A DNA stretch of 60,786 bases from Cyanobium sp. C1_MAG_00004 (GCA_027486935.1 JAIXOF010000129.1:1-60786); one strand, 5' to 3'. Counted from the stretch's first letter, positions 8,858 to 17,914 are shown. The notes: a model not told the origin generated them from the letters alone. Translations and numbers: made by a program.

Positions 8858-9873
8858 ACCAGCCCCGCGGACGCTTCCTCCAGCAGGGCCAGGGCATCAG
8901 CGGGGGTGGGGGCGCGCATCAGGTTGTGGCGCAGCTGGGGGGCGCCGGTAAACCCCGTGCACAGCCAGCCCATGTGCTTGCGGGCGATCAGCAGGCCGTG
9001 ATCGCCTTTGGCGGCCACCAGGGCCTGCAGTTGTTCGGCGGCCAGCGCCAGCCGCTCGGCGGGGCCGGGCGTCGGCGCAACCGGCTCCCCGGCCAGGGCC
9101 GCGGCGATCTGTCCCACCAGCCAGGGGGCGCCCATGGTGCCCCGCCCCACCATGACCCCGTCTGCGCCGGTGGTTTCAAGGCAGGCCAGGGCATCGGCAG
9201 GGGTGTTGATGTCGCCGTTGGCGACCAACGGGATGCGCAGCGTCCGTTTGACGGCGGCGATGGCGTCCCAGTCGGCACGCCCCTTGAAGCCCTGCTCACG
9301 GGTGCGGCCGTGCAGGGTCAGCAGCTGGGCGCCGGCGGCCTCGAGCCGGCGGCACCAGCTGATCGCATCGCTGCCATCGCACCAGCCCAGGCGTGTCTTG
9401 ACCGTGACCGGGACCTGCACGGCGGCGGCCACGGTTTCGACGATGCGGGCGGCCAGGTCGGGATCCTTGATCAGGCCGCTGCCGCCGCCCTTTTTGGCGA
9501 TCTTCTTGACCGGGCAGCCCATGTTGATGTCGATCAAATAGGCCCCGGCCGCCTCGGCGCGGCGGGCGGCGTCGGCCATGGCGGCCGGCCGGTGGTCAAA
9601 CAGCTGCACGCCGATGGGGCCGGCCTCGAGGGCCAGCTCGTCGACCTTCTGGGTGCCATGGCCCAGCTCGAGGCTGGTGGCGTTCACCATCTCGGTGAAC
9701 AGCAGCGCCTCGGGCGCCCAGCGCCGCACCAGCTGGCGAAAGATGCGATCGCTGACCCCCGCCAGCGGCGACTGCAGCACCCGGCAGCCCAGCTCGCGGG
9801 CGGTGCCGTTGCCAAGCAATTGCAGCCCGCGCGGGCCAGTGGCACTGCTCGCTTGCTGAGAAGCCTGAGCCAT
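8806..9873 (-). CDS. dus: tRNA-dihydrouridine synthase
   Basis: FMN-dependent reductase that forms dihydrouridine in tRNA D-loops. The TIM-barrel motifs are clear: QSPLAGVSDRIFR, DINMGCPVKKI with the catalytic cysteine, KGGGSGLI, VKTRLGW, LHGRTREQGFKG and VGRGTMGAPWLVG. It is closest in pattern to DusB. The reading frame extends upstream to 9945, but the Met at 9873 is preferred because the extra 24 residues are low-complexity and run toward a hairpin and repeat region. The resulting 355 residues fit the family. Confidence 0.92.
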   Translation of the reverse strand: MAQASQQASSATGPRGLQLLGNGTARELGCRVLQSPLAGVSDRIFRQLVRRWAPEALLFTEMVNATSLELGHGTQKVDELALEAGPIGVQLFDHRPAAMADAARRAEAAGAYLIDINMGCPVKKIAKKGGGSGLIKDPDLAARIVETVAAAVQVPVTVKTRLGWCDGSDAISWCRRLEAAGAQLLTLHGRTREQGFKGRADWDAIAAVKRTLRIPLVANGDINTPADALACLETTGADGVMVGRGTMGAPWLVGQIAAALAGEPVAPTPGPAERLALAAEQLQALVAAKGDHGLLIARKHMGWLCTGFTGAPQLRHNLMRAPTPADALALLEEASAGLVQGSTDGQPRRISSSEK

Positions 9874-9947
9874 GCAGGACAGATTGCCCGACCGCCGCGC
9901 CAGGGCTGAGGCTGGGGCAGGGACTGGGGCGTTGCGTCCACCCACCC

Positions 9948-9977
9948 TTAGCAGTGATTACATGTCACCACTGCTAA
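9948..9977. repeat. Inverted repeat upstream of tandem repeats
   Basis: TTAGCAGTG at 9948-9956 is repeated in reverse complement as CACTGCTAA at 9969-9977 with 12 bases between. It sits in the divergent intergenic region between dus and the DUF1823 gene. No T tract follows on either strand, so it is not a typical intrinsic terminator. It could be an operator or an RNA hairpin. Confidence 0.7.
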
Positions 9978-10075
9978 GGCACTGCAACAGCGAAACTACT
10001 AGGCACTGCAACAGCTAGGCACCTCAACAGCTAAGCGACTGCAACAGCTAAGCGACTGCAACAGCGAAGCCACTC
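9978..10075. repeat. Tandem array of ~17-base units
   Basis: Five imperfect copies built on GCRACTGCAACAGCTAA follow one another, with units starting near 9979, 10003, 10019, 10036 and 10053; the first carries a few extra bases. The array ends just before the ATG of the DUF1823 gene at 10083 and therefore forms its leader and probable promoter region. One strand is rich in CAACAG. Confidence 0.8.
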
Positions 10076-10082
10076 CCCGCCC

Positions 10083-10562
10083 ATGGTTCACGATCAGGAC
10101 GCCGCCACCCCCGATGCCTACCCCCTGAGCCGAGCACTGTTGGAGGCGGTCTTGGCCGACCGCGTCAGCGACCGTTTCGTGTGTGAGCTGGTCTGGCCGC
10201 GCCTGGGATACGAGCGGGACGGCTCCGGCACCTGGAGCGCGGGCCCGGCTGCGGGGGCGCTCTGGCGGGAGTCCTTTCCGATCGAGCCCCAGTTCATTGC
10301 TCAGCGGCCGCCCAGCGTCGCCCTGACCCGTTCGATCGCCAAAGAGCACAAGCAACTGCTCAAACAGCAGCTGGGGTTTGCGGGCTACACGATCGGTGAG
10401 CTCTACCCCCGCCGCACCCGCCGCGCCACCGCTGTCAACTGGCTGCTGGCCCACCTGGCCCAGAGGGGGGAGGCGTTGCCTGAGCACGGTCCCCTGCCGG
10501 AGCTGCTGCCGCTGCCCGCCGATCCGGTGGCGGGACACCCCGGCGATCTGCCGGTGACCTGA
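10083..10562 (+). CDS. DUF1823 family protein
   Basis: A 159-residue soluble protein of a family largely restricted to cyanobacteria and plants, without known function. Recognisable conserved stretches are SDRFVCELVWPRLGYER, WRESFPIEPQFIAQRPPSVALTRSI and the basic segment LYPRRTRRATAVNWLLAHL. There is no signal peptide or membrane segment. It stands alone on the plus strand between a 17-base tandem array in its leader and a second, unrelated short repeat directly after its stop. Confidence 0.8.
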   Translation: MVHDQDAATPDAYPLSRALLEAVLADRVSDRFVCELVWPRLGYERDGSGTWSAGPAAGALWRESFPIEPQFIAQRPPSVALTRSIAKEHKQLLKQQLGFAGYTIGELYPRRTRRATAVNWLLAHLAQRGEALPEHGPLPELLPLPADPVAGHPGDLPVT

Positions 10563-10622
10563 TCTGATCTGAGCCGAGCTGAGCCGAGCCGACCTGAGTT
10601 GACCTGAGCTGAGCCGAGCTGT
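10559..10622. repeat. Short CTGAGCCGAG-type repeat
   Basis: Directly after the DUF1823 stop the sequence is made of near-identical pieces such as TGATCTGATCTG, GAGCCGAGCTGAGCCGAGC and TGAGTTGACCTGAGCTGAG. The unit is about 5 or 10 bases (CTGAG/CCGAG). It separates this gene from the stop codon of the convergent channel-like gene. The origin is probably slippage. Confidence 0.75.
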
Positions 10623-10630
10623 GGCGGCTG

Positions 10631-11467
10631 TCAGCGGCGTGAGCGGCTGACCCGCTTGATCGCCTGCCTGCGGCCCGCACTCGAGCGACGCACCGCTGCC
10701 TTGCGCACCGCCGTGAGTTGGCGGGGTTTGCCCAGCACCCCGGCGATCAGAATGGCGATGTACAGCTGACCCACCACGGCGATCCCCACACTGGCGATCA
10801 GGACCGACAGGTGGTCGAGACGCAGCACCGGGCTGCCCAGGGTGGTGAGGCAGCCAAAGGCGGCACCCAGCACCGTGGGGGCATGGGCGATGCCGGCCGC
10901 CAACCTGCTGCTGGTCTGCGGCAGGTCAAAGGCCGCCGGTTCGAGCACCATCAACGAATTGAGCACGATGCCCCCGGCAAAGCCCACCAGCAGGTAGCCG
11001 CCTGCGGCCCCCATGAGCACGGGGCCGCTGAACACCGGTTCTTCTGCCAGGGCGTTCATCAGGCTCCACAGCATGTAGGGCAGCAGGATCAACCACAGCA
11101 CCAGATGGGGGCCGCAGAGCAGCACTGCCAGGTTGGGGCTGACCGTCAGGACGCTCTGCCACAGCACTTCCATCACCACGGCGGCCACCCAGGCGATTGC
11201 GATCAGGCGACGGCGCACCATGACCCGCTGCAGTTTGTTGCGCAATCGGGTCGACAAGCTGCCCACCTCGGCGGTCTGCAGTCGATGCCCCGGCAGCAGG
11301 GGTGAATCGAGCAACACCGCAACCCCCGAGATCATCACGTAGATCACCCCCACCAGCCGTGGGGCCCGCTGGAGGCTGCTGAGGCTGATCAGCACGAGCA
11401 CCTCGATCACCAGCAGCGCCCGGTAGTAGTTGTGCCGTTGCTGCAGCAGACGGTTCAGCAGAGCCAT
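10631..11467 (-). CDS. Ion-channel-like membrane protein with atypical pore
   Basis: A 278-residue protein with about five or six hydrophobic helices. The C-terminal part follows the two-helix potassium channel layout: an outer helix (GGYLLVGFAGGIVLNSLMVL), a pore-helix region ending AAFGCLTTLGSPVLRLD, and an inner helix (IASVGIAVVGQLYIAILIAGVLGK) very like that of cyanobacterial K+ channels. However the selectivity filter TLGYGD is replaced by TLGSPV. The last 35 residues are strongly basic. It may be a non-selective or non-conducting relative. Convergent with DUF1823. Confidence 0.65.
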   Translation of the reverse strand: MALLNRLLQQRHNYYRALLVIEVLVLISLSSLQRAPRLVGVIYVMISGVAVLLDSPLLPGHRLQTAEVGSLSTRLRNKLQRVMVRRRLIAIAWVAAVVMEVLWQSVLTVSPNLAVLLCGPHLVLWLILLPYMLWSLMNALAEEPVFSGPVLMGAAGGYLLVGFAGGIVLNSLMVLEPAAFDLPQTSSRLAAGIAHAPTVLGAAFGCLTTLGSPVLRLDHLSVLIASVGIAVVGQLYIAILIAGVLGKPRQLTAVRKAAVRRSSAGRRQAIKRVSRSRR

Positions 11468-11578
11468 GGATACCCGGGTCGGGGGATGCCTTGGCGTGTT
11501 GCCTCAGCACTGGCCAGGATCCCGCTTTCAGAGCCGGCCTGTAAGGTCAAACCAGGACAGTTGTTGCGATAAGCGGTT

Positions 11579-12943
11579 TTGGCGCTTCCGGTTGTGGCCA
11601 TCATCGGCCGCCCCAATGTGGGCAAATCGACTCTGGTCAATCGGTTGTGCCGCAGCCGAGAGGCGATCGTGCACGACCAGCCTGGGGTCACCCGCGATCG
11701 CACCTATCAGGAGGGTTTCTGGCGCGACCGCACCTTCAAGGTGGTCGACACCGGTGGCCTGGTGTTTGACGACGACAGCGAGTTTCTGCCCGAGATCCGC
11801 GAGCAGGCCAACCTGGCTTTGGCCGAGGCCTCGGTGGCCCTGGTGATCGTCGACGGTCAGCAGGGCTGCACCGCCGCCGACGAGGCGATCGCCGTTTGGT
11901 TGCGGGGCCACAAGGTGCCGGTGCTGCTGGCGGTCAACAAGTGCGAATCGCCCGATCAAGGGCTGTCGATGGCGGCTGAGTTCTGGGGCCTGGGGCTCGG
12001 TGAACCGCAGCCGATCTCGGCGATCCATGGCGCCGGCACGGGTGATCTGCTCGATCAGGTGATCAGCTTTTTGCCGCCGACCAGCGAAGACGAGGCCGAG
12101 GAGGCGATTCAGCTGGCGATCATCGGCCGGCCCAACGTCGGCAAATCGAGCCTGCTCAATGCGGTCTGCGGTGAAAAGCGGGCGATCGTCAGCCCGATCC
12201 GCGGCACCACCCGCGACACGATCGACACCACGATCGAGCGCGAGGGCAAGAGCTGGAAGATTCTCGATACCGCCGGCATCCGCCGCAAGCGCTCGGTCAA
12301 CTACGGCCCCGAGTTCTTTGGCATCAACCGCAGCTTCAAGGCGATCGAGCGCAGCGATGTGTGCGTGCTGGTGATCGATGCCCTCGACGGTGTCACCGAG
12401 CAGGACCAGCGCCTGGCGGGCCGCATCGAAGAGGACGGACGCGCCTGTGTGGTCGTGGTCAACAAATGGGACGCGATTGAAAAGGATTCCCACACCATGC
12501 CCGCCATGGAAAAGGAACTTCGGGCCAAGCTCTATTTCCTCGATTGGGCGCCGATGCTGTTCACCTCGGCCTTGAGCGGTCAGCGGGTCGAGGCGATCTT
12601 CCCGCTGGCGCTGTTGGCGGTGGAGCAGCACCGCCGCCGCGTCAGCACCTCGGTGGTCAATGAAGTGCTCACCGAGGCCCTGAGCTGGCGCACGCCGCCG
12701 GCCACCCGCGGCGGCCGCAGCGGCAAGCTGTATTACGGCACCCAGGTGGCGGTCAGGCCCCCCAGCTTCACCCTGTTTGTCAACGACCCCAAGCTGTTCG
12801 GCGACACCTACCGCCGCTATGTCGAGCGCCAGATTCGCGAGGGTCTGGGGTTCGAGGGCACCCCGATCAAGCTGTTCTGGCGCGGCAAGCAGCAGCGCGA
12901 TGCCGAGCGCGACCTGGCCCGGCAGCAGAGCCGCGGTCGCTGA
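11579..12943 (+). CDS. der: Ribosome assembly GTPase Der
   Basis: Essential GTPase with two tandem G domains and a KH-like C-terminal domain, acting in 50S subunit maturation. G1 P-loops appear as GRPNVGKST at residues 10-18 and again as GRPNVGKSS near 180; DTGG and DTAG (G3) and NKCE and NKWD (G4) follow in each domain. At 454 residues it is full length. The start is TTG at 11579, which places [12 protein letters not shown] at the N-terminus as in other cyanobacterial proteins; no ATG or GTG fits better. It leads the der-ecfT-pipX-pipY-sepF-proC run. Confidence 0.97.
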   Translation: MALPVVAIIGRPNVGKSTLVNRLCRSREAIVHDQPGVTRDRTYQEGFWRDRTFKVVDTGGLVFDDDSEFLPEIREQANLALAEASVALVIVDGQQGCTAADEAIAVWLRGHKVPVLLAVNKCESPDQGLSMAAEFWGLGLGEPQPISAIHGAGTGDLLDQVISFLPPTSEDEAEEAIQLAIIGRPNVGKSSLLNAVCGEKRAIVSPIRGTTRDTIDTTIEREGKSWKILDTAGIRRKRSVNYGPEFFGINRSFKAIERSDVCVLVIDALDGVTEQDQRLAGRIEEDGRACVVVVNKWDAIEKDSHTMPAMEKELRAKLYFLDWAPMLFTSALSGQRVEAIFPLALLAVEQHRRRVSTSVVNEVLTEALSWRTPPATRGGRSGKLYYGTQVAVRPPSFTLFVNDPKLFGDTYRRYVERQIREGLGFEGTPIKLFWRGKQQRDAERDLARQQSRGR

Positions 12944-12949
12944 GTCCCG

Positions 12950-13852
12950 ATGGACTGGCTGCGTCAGCTGCCGATCGGGCAGTACGTCGACGGTTCCGGC
13001 AGCTGGTTGGTGCGGCTTGACCCGCGGCTCAAGCTGGCCTGGACCGTCGCCTTTCTGGTCACACCGATCCTGGCGGGGCCGCTGTGGCGCCTTGCCATGG
13101 TGGCGCTGCTGCTGCTGCTGACCGCGGTCAGCGGCCTGCCGCTGCGGCTCTGGGGCAAGGGTGTGGGCTTGCTGCTGGCCCTGGCCCTGGCGGTGGGGGT
13201 GCTGGCGGCCGTGCTGCCGACCGGCGGCTTGCCGGCGGCGCCGCTGCAGCGACCACCCAGCGAACTGCGGCTTGAGCCCGGCCCGCCGCAGACGCCGCCG
13301 CCCCAGGCCAGCGGCGCAGCCTGGGTGCTGGCGCGCCTTGGACCGTTGCAGGTGACCCGCCGTTCACTGGAGCTGGGCATCAGCGGCGGCACCCTGCTGT
13401 TCACCCTGGTGCACAGCGCCAACCTGATGTTGCTGACCACCCCGCCCGAGCAGCTGGTCTGGGCGATCAGCTGGTCGTTGACGCCCCTGGGGCGCCTGGG
13501 GCTGCCGGTGGAACGCCTGGGGTTCACCCTGCTGCTGTCGCTGCGCTTTCTGCCGTTGGTGCAGGAAGAGCTGCAGAACCTGGTGCGGGCCCTGGCCACC
13601 CGGGCGGTGGTGCTTAAACGGCTGGGCTTCAAAGGTGGGCTGGCGCTGGTACTGGCCGTCGGCGAGCGCCTGCTGGCCAACGTGCTGCTGCGGGCCGAGC
13701 AGGGTGCCGATGCCCTGCTGGCCCGGGGTGGTCACGGGCTGGACCCCCGGGCGCTGGGCCCAAGGGGCGCGCAGGCGCTGGCGCTCAACGGCGGTGCGAT
13801 GGTTGCGCTGCTGGTGCTGATGTTGTTGCGTTGGAAAGTCGGTGATCTTTAA
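12950..13852 (+). CDS. ecfT: ECF transporter T component (CbiQ/EcfT family)
   Basis: Membrane subunit that couples ATPases to a substrate-binding subunit in energy-coupling-factor transporters. The 300-residue protein starts with LVRLDPRLKLAWTVAFLV, the normal family opening, and has several helices. The coupling helices are seen around residues 205-245 as VQEELQNLVRALATRAVVLKR and RAEQGADALLARGGHG, matching the paired Ala-Arg-Gly motifs. A proline-rich insert lies near 95-120. It begins seven bases after der and its stop overlaps pipX by one base. No A or S component is in the window, so the substrate is unknown. Confidence 0.88.
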   Translation: MDWLRQLPIGQYVDGSGSWLVRLDPRLKLAWTVAFLVTPILAGPLWRLAMVALLLLLTAVSGLPLRLWGKGVGLLLALALAVGVLAAVLPTGGLPAAPLQRPPSELRLEPGPPQTPPPQASGAAWVLARLGPLQVTRRSLELGISGGTLLFTLVHSANLMLLTTPPEQLVWAISWSLTPLGRLGLPVERLGFTLLLSLRFLPLVQEELQNLVRALATRAVVLKRLGFKGGLALVLAVGERLLANVLLRAEQGADALLARGGHGLDPRALGPRGAQALALNGGAMVALLVLMLLRWKVGDL

Positions 13853-14154
13853 TGGCGGTAGTGGATGGCGCAGCTGCGCCCCTTGATTTGAGCGCTGAGC
13901 GTTATCTCAATCACCCGACCTTCGGGCTGCTCTATCGGGTGGCACCGGTTGACGATGGCCGCGATCTGTTCGCGACGCTTTATGCCCAGCGCATCTTTTT
14001 TGTGGTCACCCTGCAGCCGCGGGGAGCCATGTTTGATGTGGTTCCGTTGATGGATGCCCGCCATCTGGCCGAGCAGAATCTGTCGCGGGCCCGCCGTGCC
14101 GGACCCGAGGTTCACGCCCACTGGCGTCAGCTGTTTGACCAGACGTTCATCTGA
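13852..14154 (+). CDS. pipX: PII-interacting protein PipX
   Basis: Small cyanobacterial regulator that shuttles between PII and the nitrogen regulator NtcA; bound to NtcA with 2-oxoglutarate it acts as coactivator. The Tudor-like core is recognisable as YLNHPTFGLLYRVAP and RDLFATLYAQRIFFVVTLQPRG, followed by two helices ending in WRQLFDQTFI. The product has 100 residues, with about 16 more at the N-terminus than the Synechococcus elongatus protein. Its start overlaps the ecfT stop, and pipY follows within nine bases, the usual cyanobacterial order. Confidence 0.93.
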   Translation: MAVVDGAAAPLDLSAERYLNHPTFGLLYRVAPVDDGRDLFATLYAQRIFFVVTLQPRGAMFDVVPLMDARHLAEQNLSRARRAGPEVHAHWRQLFDQTFI

Positions 14155-14162
14155 CCCCGGCC

Positions 14163-14855
14163 ATGAACGGGGCCAGTCACGGGGCTATGAACGCTGATCT
14201 GTCCGGCCCGCTGGCGGCCCGGTTGCAGCAGATCCGGGCCCAGCTGCCGGCCCCCACCCGCCTGCTGGCGATCAGCAAGGGGCAGGACGGGGCGGCGATT
14301 CGTGAAGCGGTGGCCCTGGGGCAGCGCAGCTTCGGTGAAAGCCGCCTGCAGGAAGCCATGGCGAAGCAGGCCGAACTGCGCGATCTGGAGCCCCTCGACT
14401 GGCACTTCATCGGCCGGCTGCAGGCCAACAAGGTCAGGCCGGTGCTGCAGCACTTCGGCACCATCCATTCGATCGACAGCCTGGCCCTGGCCCAACGGGT
14501 GGCGCGCATCGCCGCCGAGCTGAACCTGGCCCCCGGGCTGCTGTTTCAGGTCAAGTTTCGCCCCGACCCGGCCAAGGGGGGCTTCAGCCCCGATGAGCTG
14601 TGGGCGCAGTGGCCCCAGCTGCGCGATCTGGCGCCGGCCCGCCCCCTGGGACTGATGACGATCACGCCACTGGGCCTGGCGGCGGATGAGAGCCGCCAGG
14701 TGTTCGAAGCCTGCCGGCAGCTGGCTGACCGGCTTGGGCTGCCCGACTGTTCGATGGGCATGAGCGGTGACTGGCGCGCCGCCGCCGCCGCCGGCAGCAC
14801 CTGGGTGCGCATCGGCAGTGCTCTGTTTGGTCATCGGGCGCCGATCGGCGGCTGA
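14163..14855 (+). CDS. pipY: PLP homeostasis protein PipY (YggS/PLPBP family)
   Basis: Pyridoxal-phosphate-binding protein that influences vitamin B6 and amino-acid pools and is functionally linked to PipX. A single TIM-barrel domain is shown by LLAISKGQ with the PLP lysine, FGESRLQEA (family FGENYVQE), [16 protein letters not shown] and [12 protein letters not shown]. The frame starts at 14163; the inner Met at 14187 would remove eight unconserved residues and is a possible true start. It overlaps nothing and is followed by sepF after about 60 bases. Confidence 0.93.
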   Translation: MNGASHGAMNADLSGPLAARLQQIRAQLPAPTRLLAISKGQDGAAIREAVALGQRSFGESRLQEAMAKQAELRDLEPLDWHFIGRLQANKVRPVLQHFGTIHSIDSLALAQRVARIAAELNLAPGLLFQVKFRPDPAKGGFSPDELWAQWPQLRDLAPARPLGLMTITPLGLAADESRQVFEACRQLADRLGLPDCSMGMSGDWRAAAAAGSTWVRIGSALFGHRAPIGG

Positions 14856-14917
14856 AACCCTTGCTTCCGCTGGCGCGGGACGCTATCAGGGGTTCAAGGA
14901 CCAATGAGGTTGTCTTC

Positions 14918-15493
14918 GTGTCGCTGTTCTCCCGCCTTCGCGCTGTCGTCTCTGGCGATGACTACCTGGATGGAGACTTTGATGATGAGCTCGATTACGA
15001 CGGTGGCGAGTTGCCCGAATCGTCGTCCTCGTCTGCGTTCGGCAAAAGCGGCGCCCTGGCCCCTCTGGGCGAGTTTCGCGGGGAGGACCCCTTTGCCGGC
15101 ACCAATGTGATCGGCATGCCTGGCCTGACCAGCGCCGCGGCCGAGGTGACCCTGATGGAGCCCCGCAGCTTTGACGAGATGCCCCGCGCCATTCAGGCCC
15201 TGCGGGAGCGCAAAACCGTGATCCTCAACCTGACGATGATGGATCCGGATCAGGCCCAGCGCGCCGTCGATTTCGTCGCCGGCGGCACCTTTGCCATCGA
15301 TGGACATCAGGAGCGGGTCGGCGAGAGCATCTTTCTGTTCGCGCCCAGCTGCGTGACCGTGACCACCACCGGCGGCGAAGAGGTCACCTCGCCGACGATG
15401 GTCAGCCACACCCCCAGCAGCGGCCTGGCAGACACCCAGGAAGCCGCTCCCAGCCCGGCCTGGGGCCGTCAGGAGATGGCCAGCGCCCTGTGA
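14918..15493 (+). CDS. sepF: Cell division protein SepF
   Basis: FtsZ-binding protein that anchors and shapes the division ring; cyanobacterial homologues are also called Cdv2. The 191-residue product begins [11 protein letters not shown], the short amphipathic membrane helix, continues with an acidic, serine-rich linker rich in Asp and Glu, and has the SepF domain from about 90 to 165 ([42 protein letters not shown]). The GTG at 14918 is chosen because it places this helix at the N-terminus and has GAGGT seven bases upstream. Its stop overlaps the proC start. Confidence 0.93.
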   Translation: MSLFSRLRAVVSGDDYLDGDFDDELDYDGGELPESSSSSAFGKSGALAPLGEFRGEDPFAGTNVIGMPGLTSAAAEVTLMEPRSFDEMPRAIQALRERKTVILNLTMMDPDQAQRAVDFVAGGTFAIDGHQERVGESIFLFAPSCVTVTTTGGEEVTSPTMVSHTPSSGLADTQEAAPSPAWGRQEMASAL

Positions 15494-16290
15494 CGCGCAC
15501 CCTTGGGGTTGTGGGCCTGGGCCGCATGGCCCAGGCTTTGTTGCGTCCCTGGCTGGATCTGGGCCTGCTGCAGCCTGACCAGGTGCGGGCGGTGGTGGCC
15601 AGTGAGGCTTCGGCCCAACGTCTGGCGCCCCTCTGGCCCTGCGCGCTCGGCACCGATGCCGCAGCGGCCTGGGATGCAGACGTGGTGTTGCTGGCGGTCA
15701 AGCCCCAGCAGCTGGCGGCGGTGGCGGCCCGTGCAGGAGCAGCACCGGGTCCGTCCGGACGCCTGCTGGTGTCGGTGCTGGCCGGGGTGACGCTGGCGCG
15801 GCTCGAGGCGCTGTTCCCCGCCTGGCGTTGCGTGCGCGCCGTCCCCAACACACCGGCCCTGGTGCGCGCCGGTCTGACCGGGTTGGCCTATGGCGCGGCG
15901 GTCGAGGCCCACGAGCGCCAGTGGCTCGAAAGCCTGTTTGCAGCGGTGGGTCAGGTGCTGCCCCTGCCCGAAGCCCAGCTCGATGGCTTTCTGGCACTGA
16001 CCAGCAGCGGTCCTGCCTTTGTGGCCCTGGTGGCCGAGGCGATGGCCGACGGTGCCGTGGCCGCCGGCCTACCCCGGGATCTGGCTCTGCAGCTGGCGCA
16101 CCGCACCCTGGCGGGTACCGCCGCCCTGCTGGAGCAGCAACAGCTGCACCCGGCCCAGCTCAAGGACATGGTCACCAGCCCGGGGGGCACCACGATCGCC
16201 GGCCTGCGACAGCTCGAACGGGCCGGGTTGCGTTCGGCCCTGATCGAGGCGGTTGTGGCCGCCGCCGAGCGCAGCCGTCAGCTGGCCTGA
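15490..16290 (+). CDS. proC: Pyrroline-5-carboxylate reductase
   Basis: Reduces pyrroline-5-carboxylate to proline with NAD(P)H, the last step of proline synthesis. The Rossmann motif [12 protein letters not shown] is near the N-terminus, [10 protein letters not shown] follows, and the C-terminal signature [20 protein letters not shown] is intact. The 266-residue length is usual. The GTG start at 15490 shares a GTGA overlap with the sepF stop, so translation is coupled. It ends the der-proC run; its last 13 bases overlap plsY on the other strand. Confidence 0.95.
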   Translation: MTRTLGVVGLGRMAQALLRPWLDLGLLQPDQVRAVVASEASAQRLAPLWPCALGTDAAAAWDADVVLLAVKPQQLAAVAARAGAAPGPSGRLLVSVLAGVTLARLEALFPAWRCVRAVPNTPALVRAGLTGLAYGAAVEAHERQWLESLFAAVGQVLPLPEAQLDGFLALTSSGPAFVALVAEAMADGAVAAGLPRDLALQLAHRTLAGTAALLEQQQLHPAQLKDMVTSPGGTTIAGLRQLERAGLRSALIEAVVAAAERSRQLA

Positions 16291-16940
16291 CGCTTTTGGC
16301 CCAACCTGGGCTCGCTGCCGGCCAGCAGCCGCTGGATGTTGGCCCGGTGGCGCACGATCACCAGCACGCTGGTGAGCAGCGCCAGGATCAGGTAAGGCCA
16401 GCGCAGGCCCATGCCGTTGGTGGCAAACCAGCCCAGCATCAGCAGGGGCAGGGCCGCGGCGGCGGCAATGCTCGACAACGAGACGATGCGGCTGACGCTC
16501 AGCACCGCCAGGAACACCCCGAAGCAGGCCAACCCCACCGGCGTCGCCAGGCCCAGCAGCATGCCCAGGCCCGTGGCCACCGCCTTGCCCCCTTTGCCCC
16601 CCAGCCAGATCGGGAAGCTATGGCCGGCCAGGGACGCCAGGCCGCAGGCCACCACCACGCTGTCAAGGATCCAGCCCCCGCTGCCCAGGGGTGTCCCCAG
16701 GGGCTCGAGCACCGCCTTGGCCAGCAGTACGGCGGCGGTGCCCTTGAGCACATCAATCAGGAACACCACCAGCGCCGGCCCCTTGCCCAGCACCCGCAGC
16801 ACGTTGGTGGCCCCGGTCGAGCCCGAGCCCTCGCGGCGGATGTCCAGGCCCGCCAGCCAACGACCCGCCAGGTAGCCGCTCGGGATCGAACCCAGCAGAT
16901 AGCCGGCGAGCAACAGCAGCAGGATCAGTCCAGGAGTCAT
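16278..16940 (-). CDS. plsY: Acyl-phosphate:glycerol-3-phosphate acyltransferase
   Basis: Integral membrane enzyme that starts phospholipid synthesis by moving an acyl group from acyl-phosphate to glycerol-3-phosphate. The 220-residue protein has the three active-site loops: GSIPSGYLAGRW, the GSGSTGATNVLRVLGKG segment and the GHSFPIWLGGKGGKAVATGLG segment. The Met at 16940 places the first helix at the very N-terminus; the upstream extension to 17009 overlaps the DUF3086 gene. It follows that gene by 11 bases in the same direction and sits in a lipid-related cluster. Confidence 0.95.
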   Translation of the reverse strand: MTPGLILLLLLAGYLLGSIPSGYLAGRWLAGLDIRREGSGSTGATNVLRVLGKGPALVVFLIDVLKGTAAVLLAKAVLEPLGTPLGSGGWILDSVVVACGLASLAGHSFPIWLGGKGGKAVATGLGMLLGLATPVGLACFGVFLAVLSVSRIVSLSSIAAAAALPLLMLGWFATNGMGLRWPYLILALLTSVLVIVRHRANIQRLLAGSEPRLGQKRQAS

Positions 16941-16951
16941 GGCAGCCGGGT

Positions 16952-17908
16952 TCAGTAGGGGGGCAGGTCGTCGACCTGTTCGCCGGGACCGGCGGCAAAG
17001 GCCAGCCACAGCGGAAACTGCAGCACGGGGACCTCGATCGCCGGCACGCCGGGATCGATGACGATGAACGGCAGTTCGCCCCGTTCTTCGAGCCGGTCGG
17101 CCCGTTCGATCAGGGCATCGGCCCGTTCGAACAGCACGATGCCGCTGTTGGGGCCAAAGTCTTCACGGCCCAGGCCCAGGCAGTCCTGCAGGCCGCGGCG
17201 CCATTCGCCCAGGCGCTCGGGTTCGCCTGCCAGCACCAGGGTCTGGAAGCGTTCGCCATAGAGGCGCGTCAGGATCGCGATCGCAGCGGCTGCCACCAGG
17301 GCGTTGCGGCTGCGGCTGCCGCGGCTGTTCTGGGCGCCGCGCCCGCCCTGGGCCAGGAACCAGTCATCCAGCAGCGCAGCACCCTCATCATCCAGGCTGC
17401 GCCGCAGGTTCCAGGGGTCCGCATAGAAGTCGGGCTGGCCGCTAAACCCCTGCAGGTGCTGCCGGATCAGCTCGGCATCGCCAGCGAACAGGCCGGCTGC
17501 CGCCGGCGGCGCCGAGGAATCCCCGCCGGCGGCCGAGGGATTTGCGGAGGACTGCGCCTGATCCAGCGGCGAGGGCTTCACCAACAGCGGCTGGGGCACC
17601 AGCTCGATCTGTTCGGCCGCGACGGCCAGATCCTGCAGGGCGCCCACCAGGTACTCCTGGAACCCTTTGACCCGCCGGGCGATCTGATCCGACTGACCGC
17701 TGAAGGTGGCTGTGATCTCTTTGTTGATCTGCTCGCGCCGCGCCTCGAGCTGCTGGATCTCATCCAGCAGGCTCTGCCGCTGGGTGCGCAGCTCCTGCAG
17801 GGCCAGGCTGACCAGCTCTGTTGGGGCCCCTGTGGTGGCGTCAGTCGCAGCGGGATCGGCGGTCGGGGAACCGGGTGTCAGGGATTCGGGGGTCAGGGAA
17901 TCGGGCAT
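16952..17908 (-). CDS. DUF3086 domain protein
   Basis: A 318-residue cyanobacterial protein of unknown function. After a low-complexity threonine/proline start, residues 30-100 form a likely coiled coil (LALQELRTQRQSLLDEIQQL and onward). A long linker rich in Ser, Ala and Pro follows, then the globular domain from about 140 (QPDFYADPWNLRRSLDDEGAALL to VPVLQFPLWLAFAAG). It lacks membrane helices. It is transcribed between the DUF3119 gene (6 bases) and plsY (11 bases). Confidence 0.8.
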   Translation of the reverse strand: MPDSLTPESLTPGSPTADPAATDATTGAPTELVSLALQELRTQRQSLLDEIQQLEARREQINKEITATFSGQSDQIARRVKGFQEYLVGALQDLAVAAEQIELVPQPLLVKPSPLDQAQSSANPSAAGGDSSAPPAAAGLFAGDAELIRQHLQGFSGQPDFYADPWNLRRSLDDEGAALLDDWFLAQGGRGAQNSRGSRSRNALVAAAAIAILTRLYGERFQTLVLAGEPERLGEWRRGLQDCLGLGREDFGPNSGIVLFERADALIERADRLEERGELPFIVIDPGVPAIEVPVLQFPLWLAFAAGPGEQVDDLPPY

Positions 17909-17914
17909 GGGGCG

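Noticed and set aside
9978-10075. The tandem array as a CRISPR
   Set aside because: Units are about 17 bases and directly abutting, with no unique spacers and no cas genes anywhere in the window.
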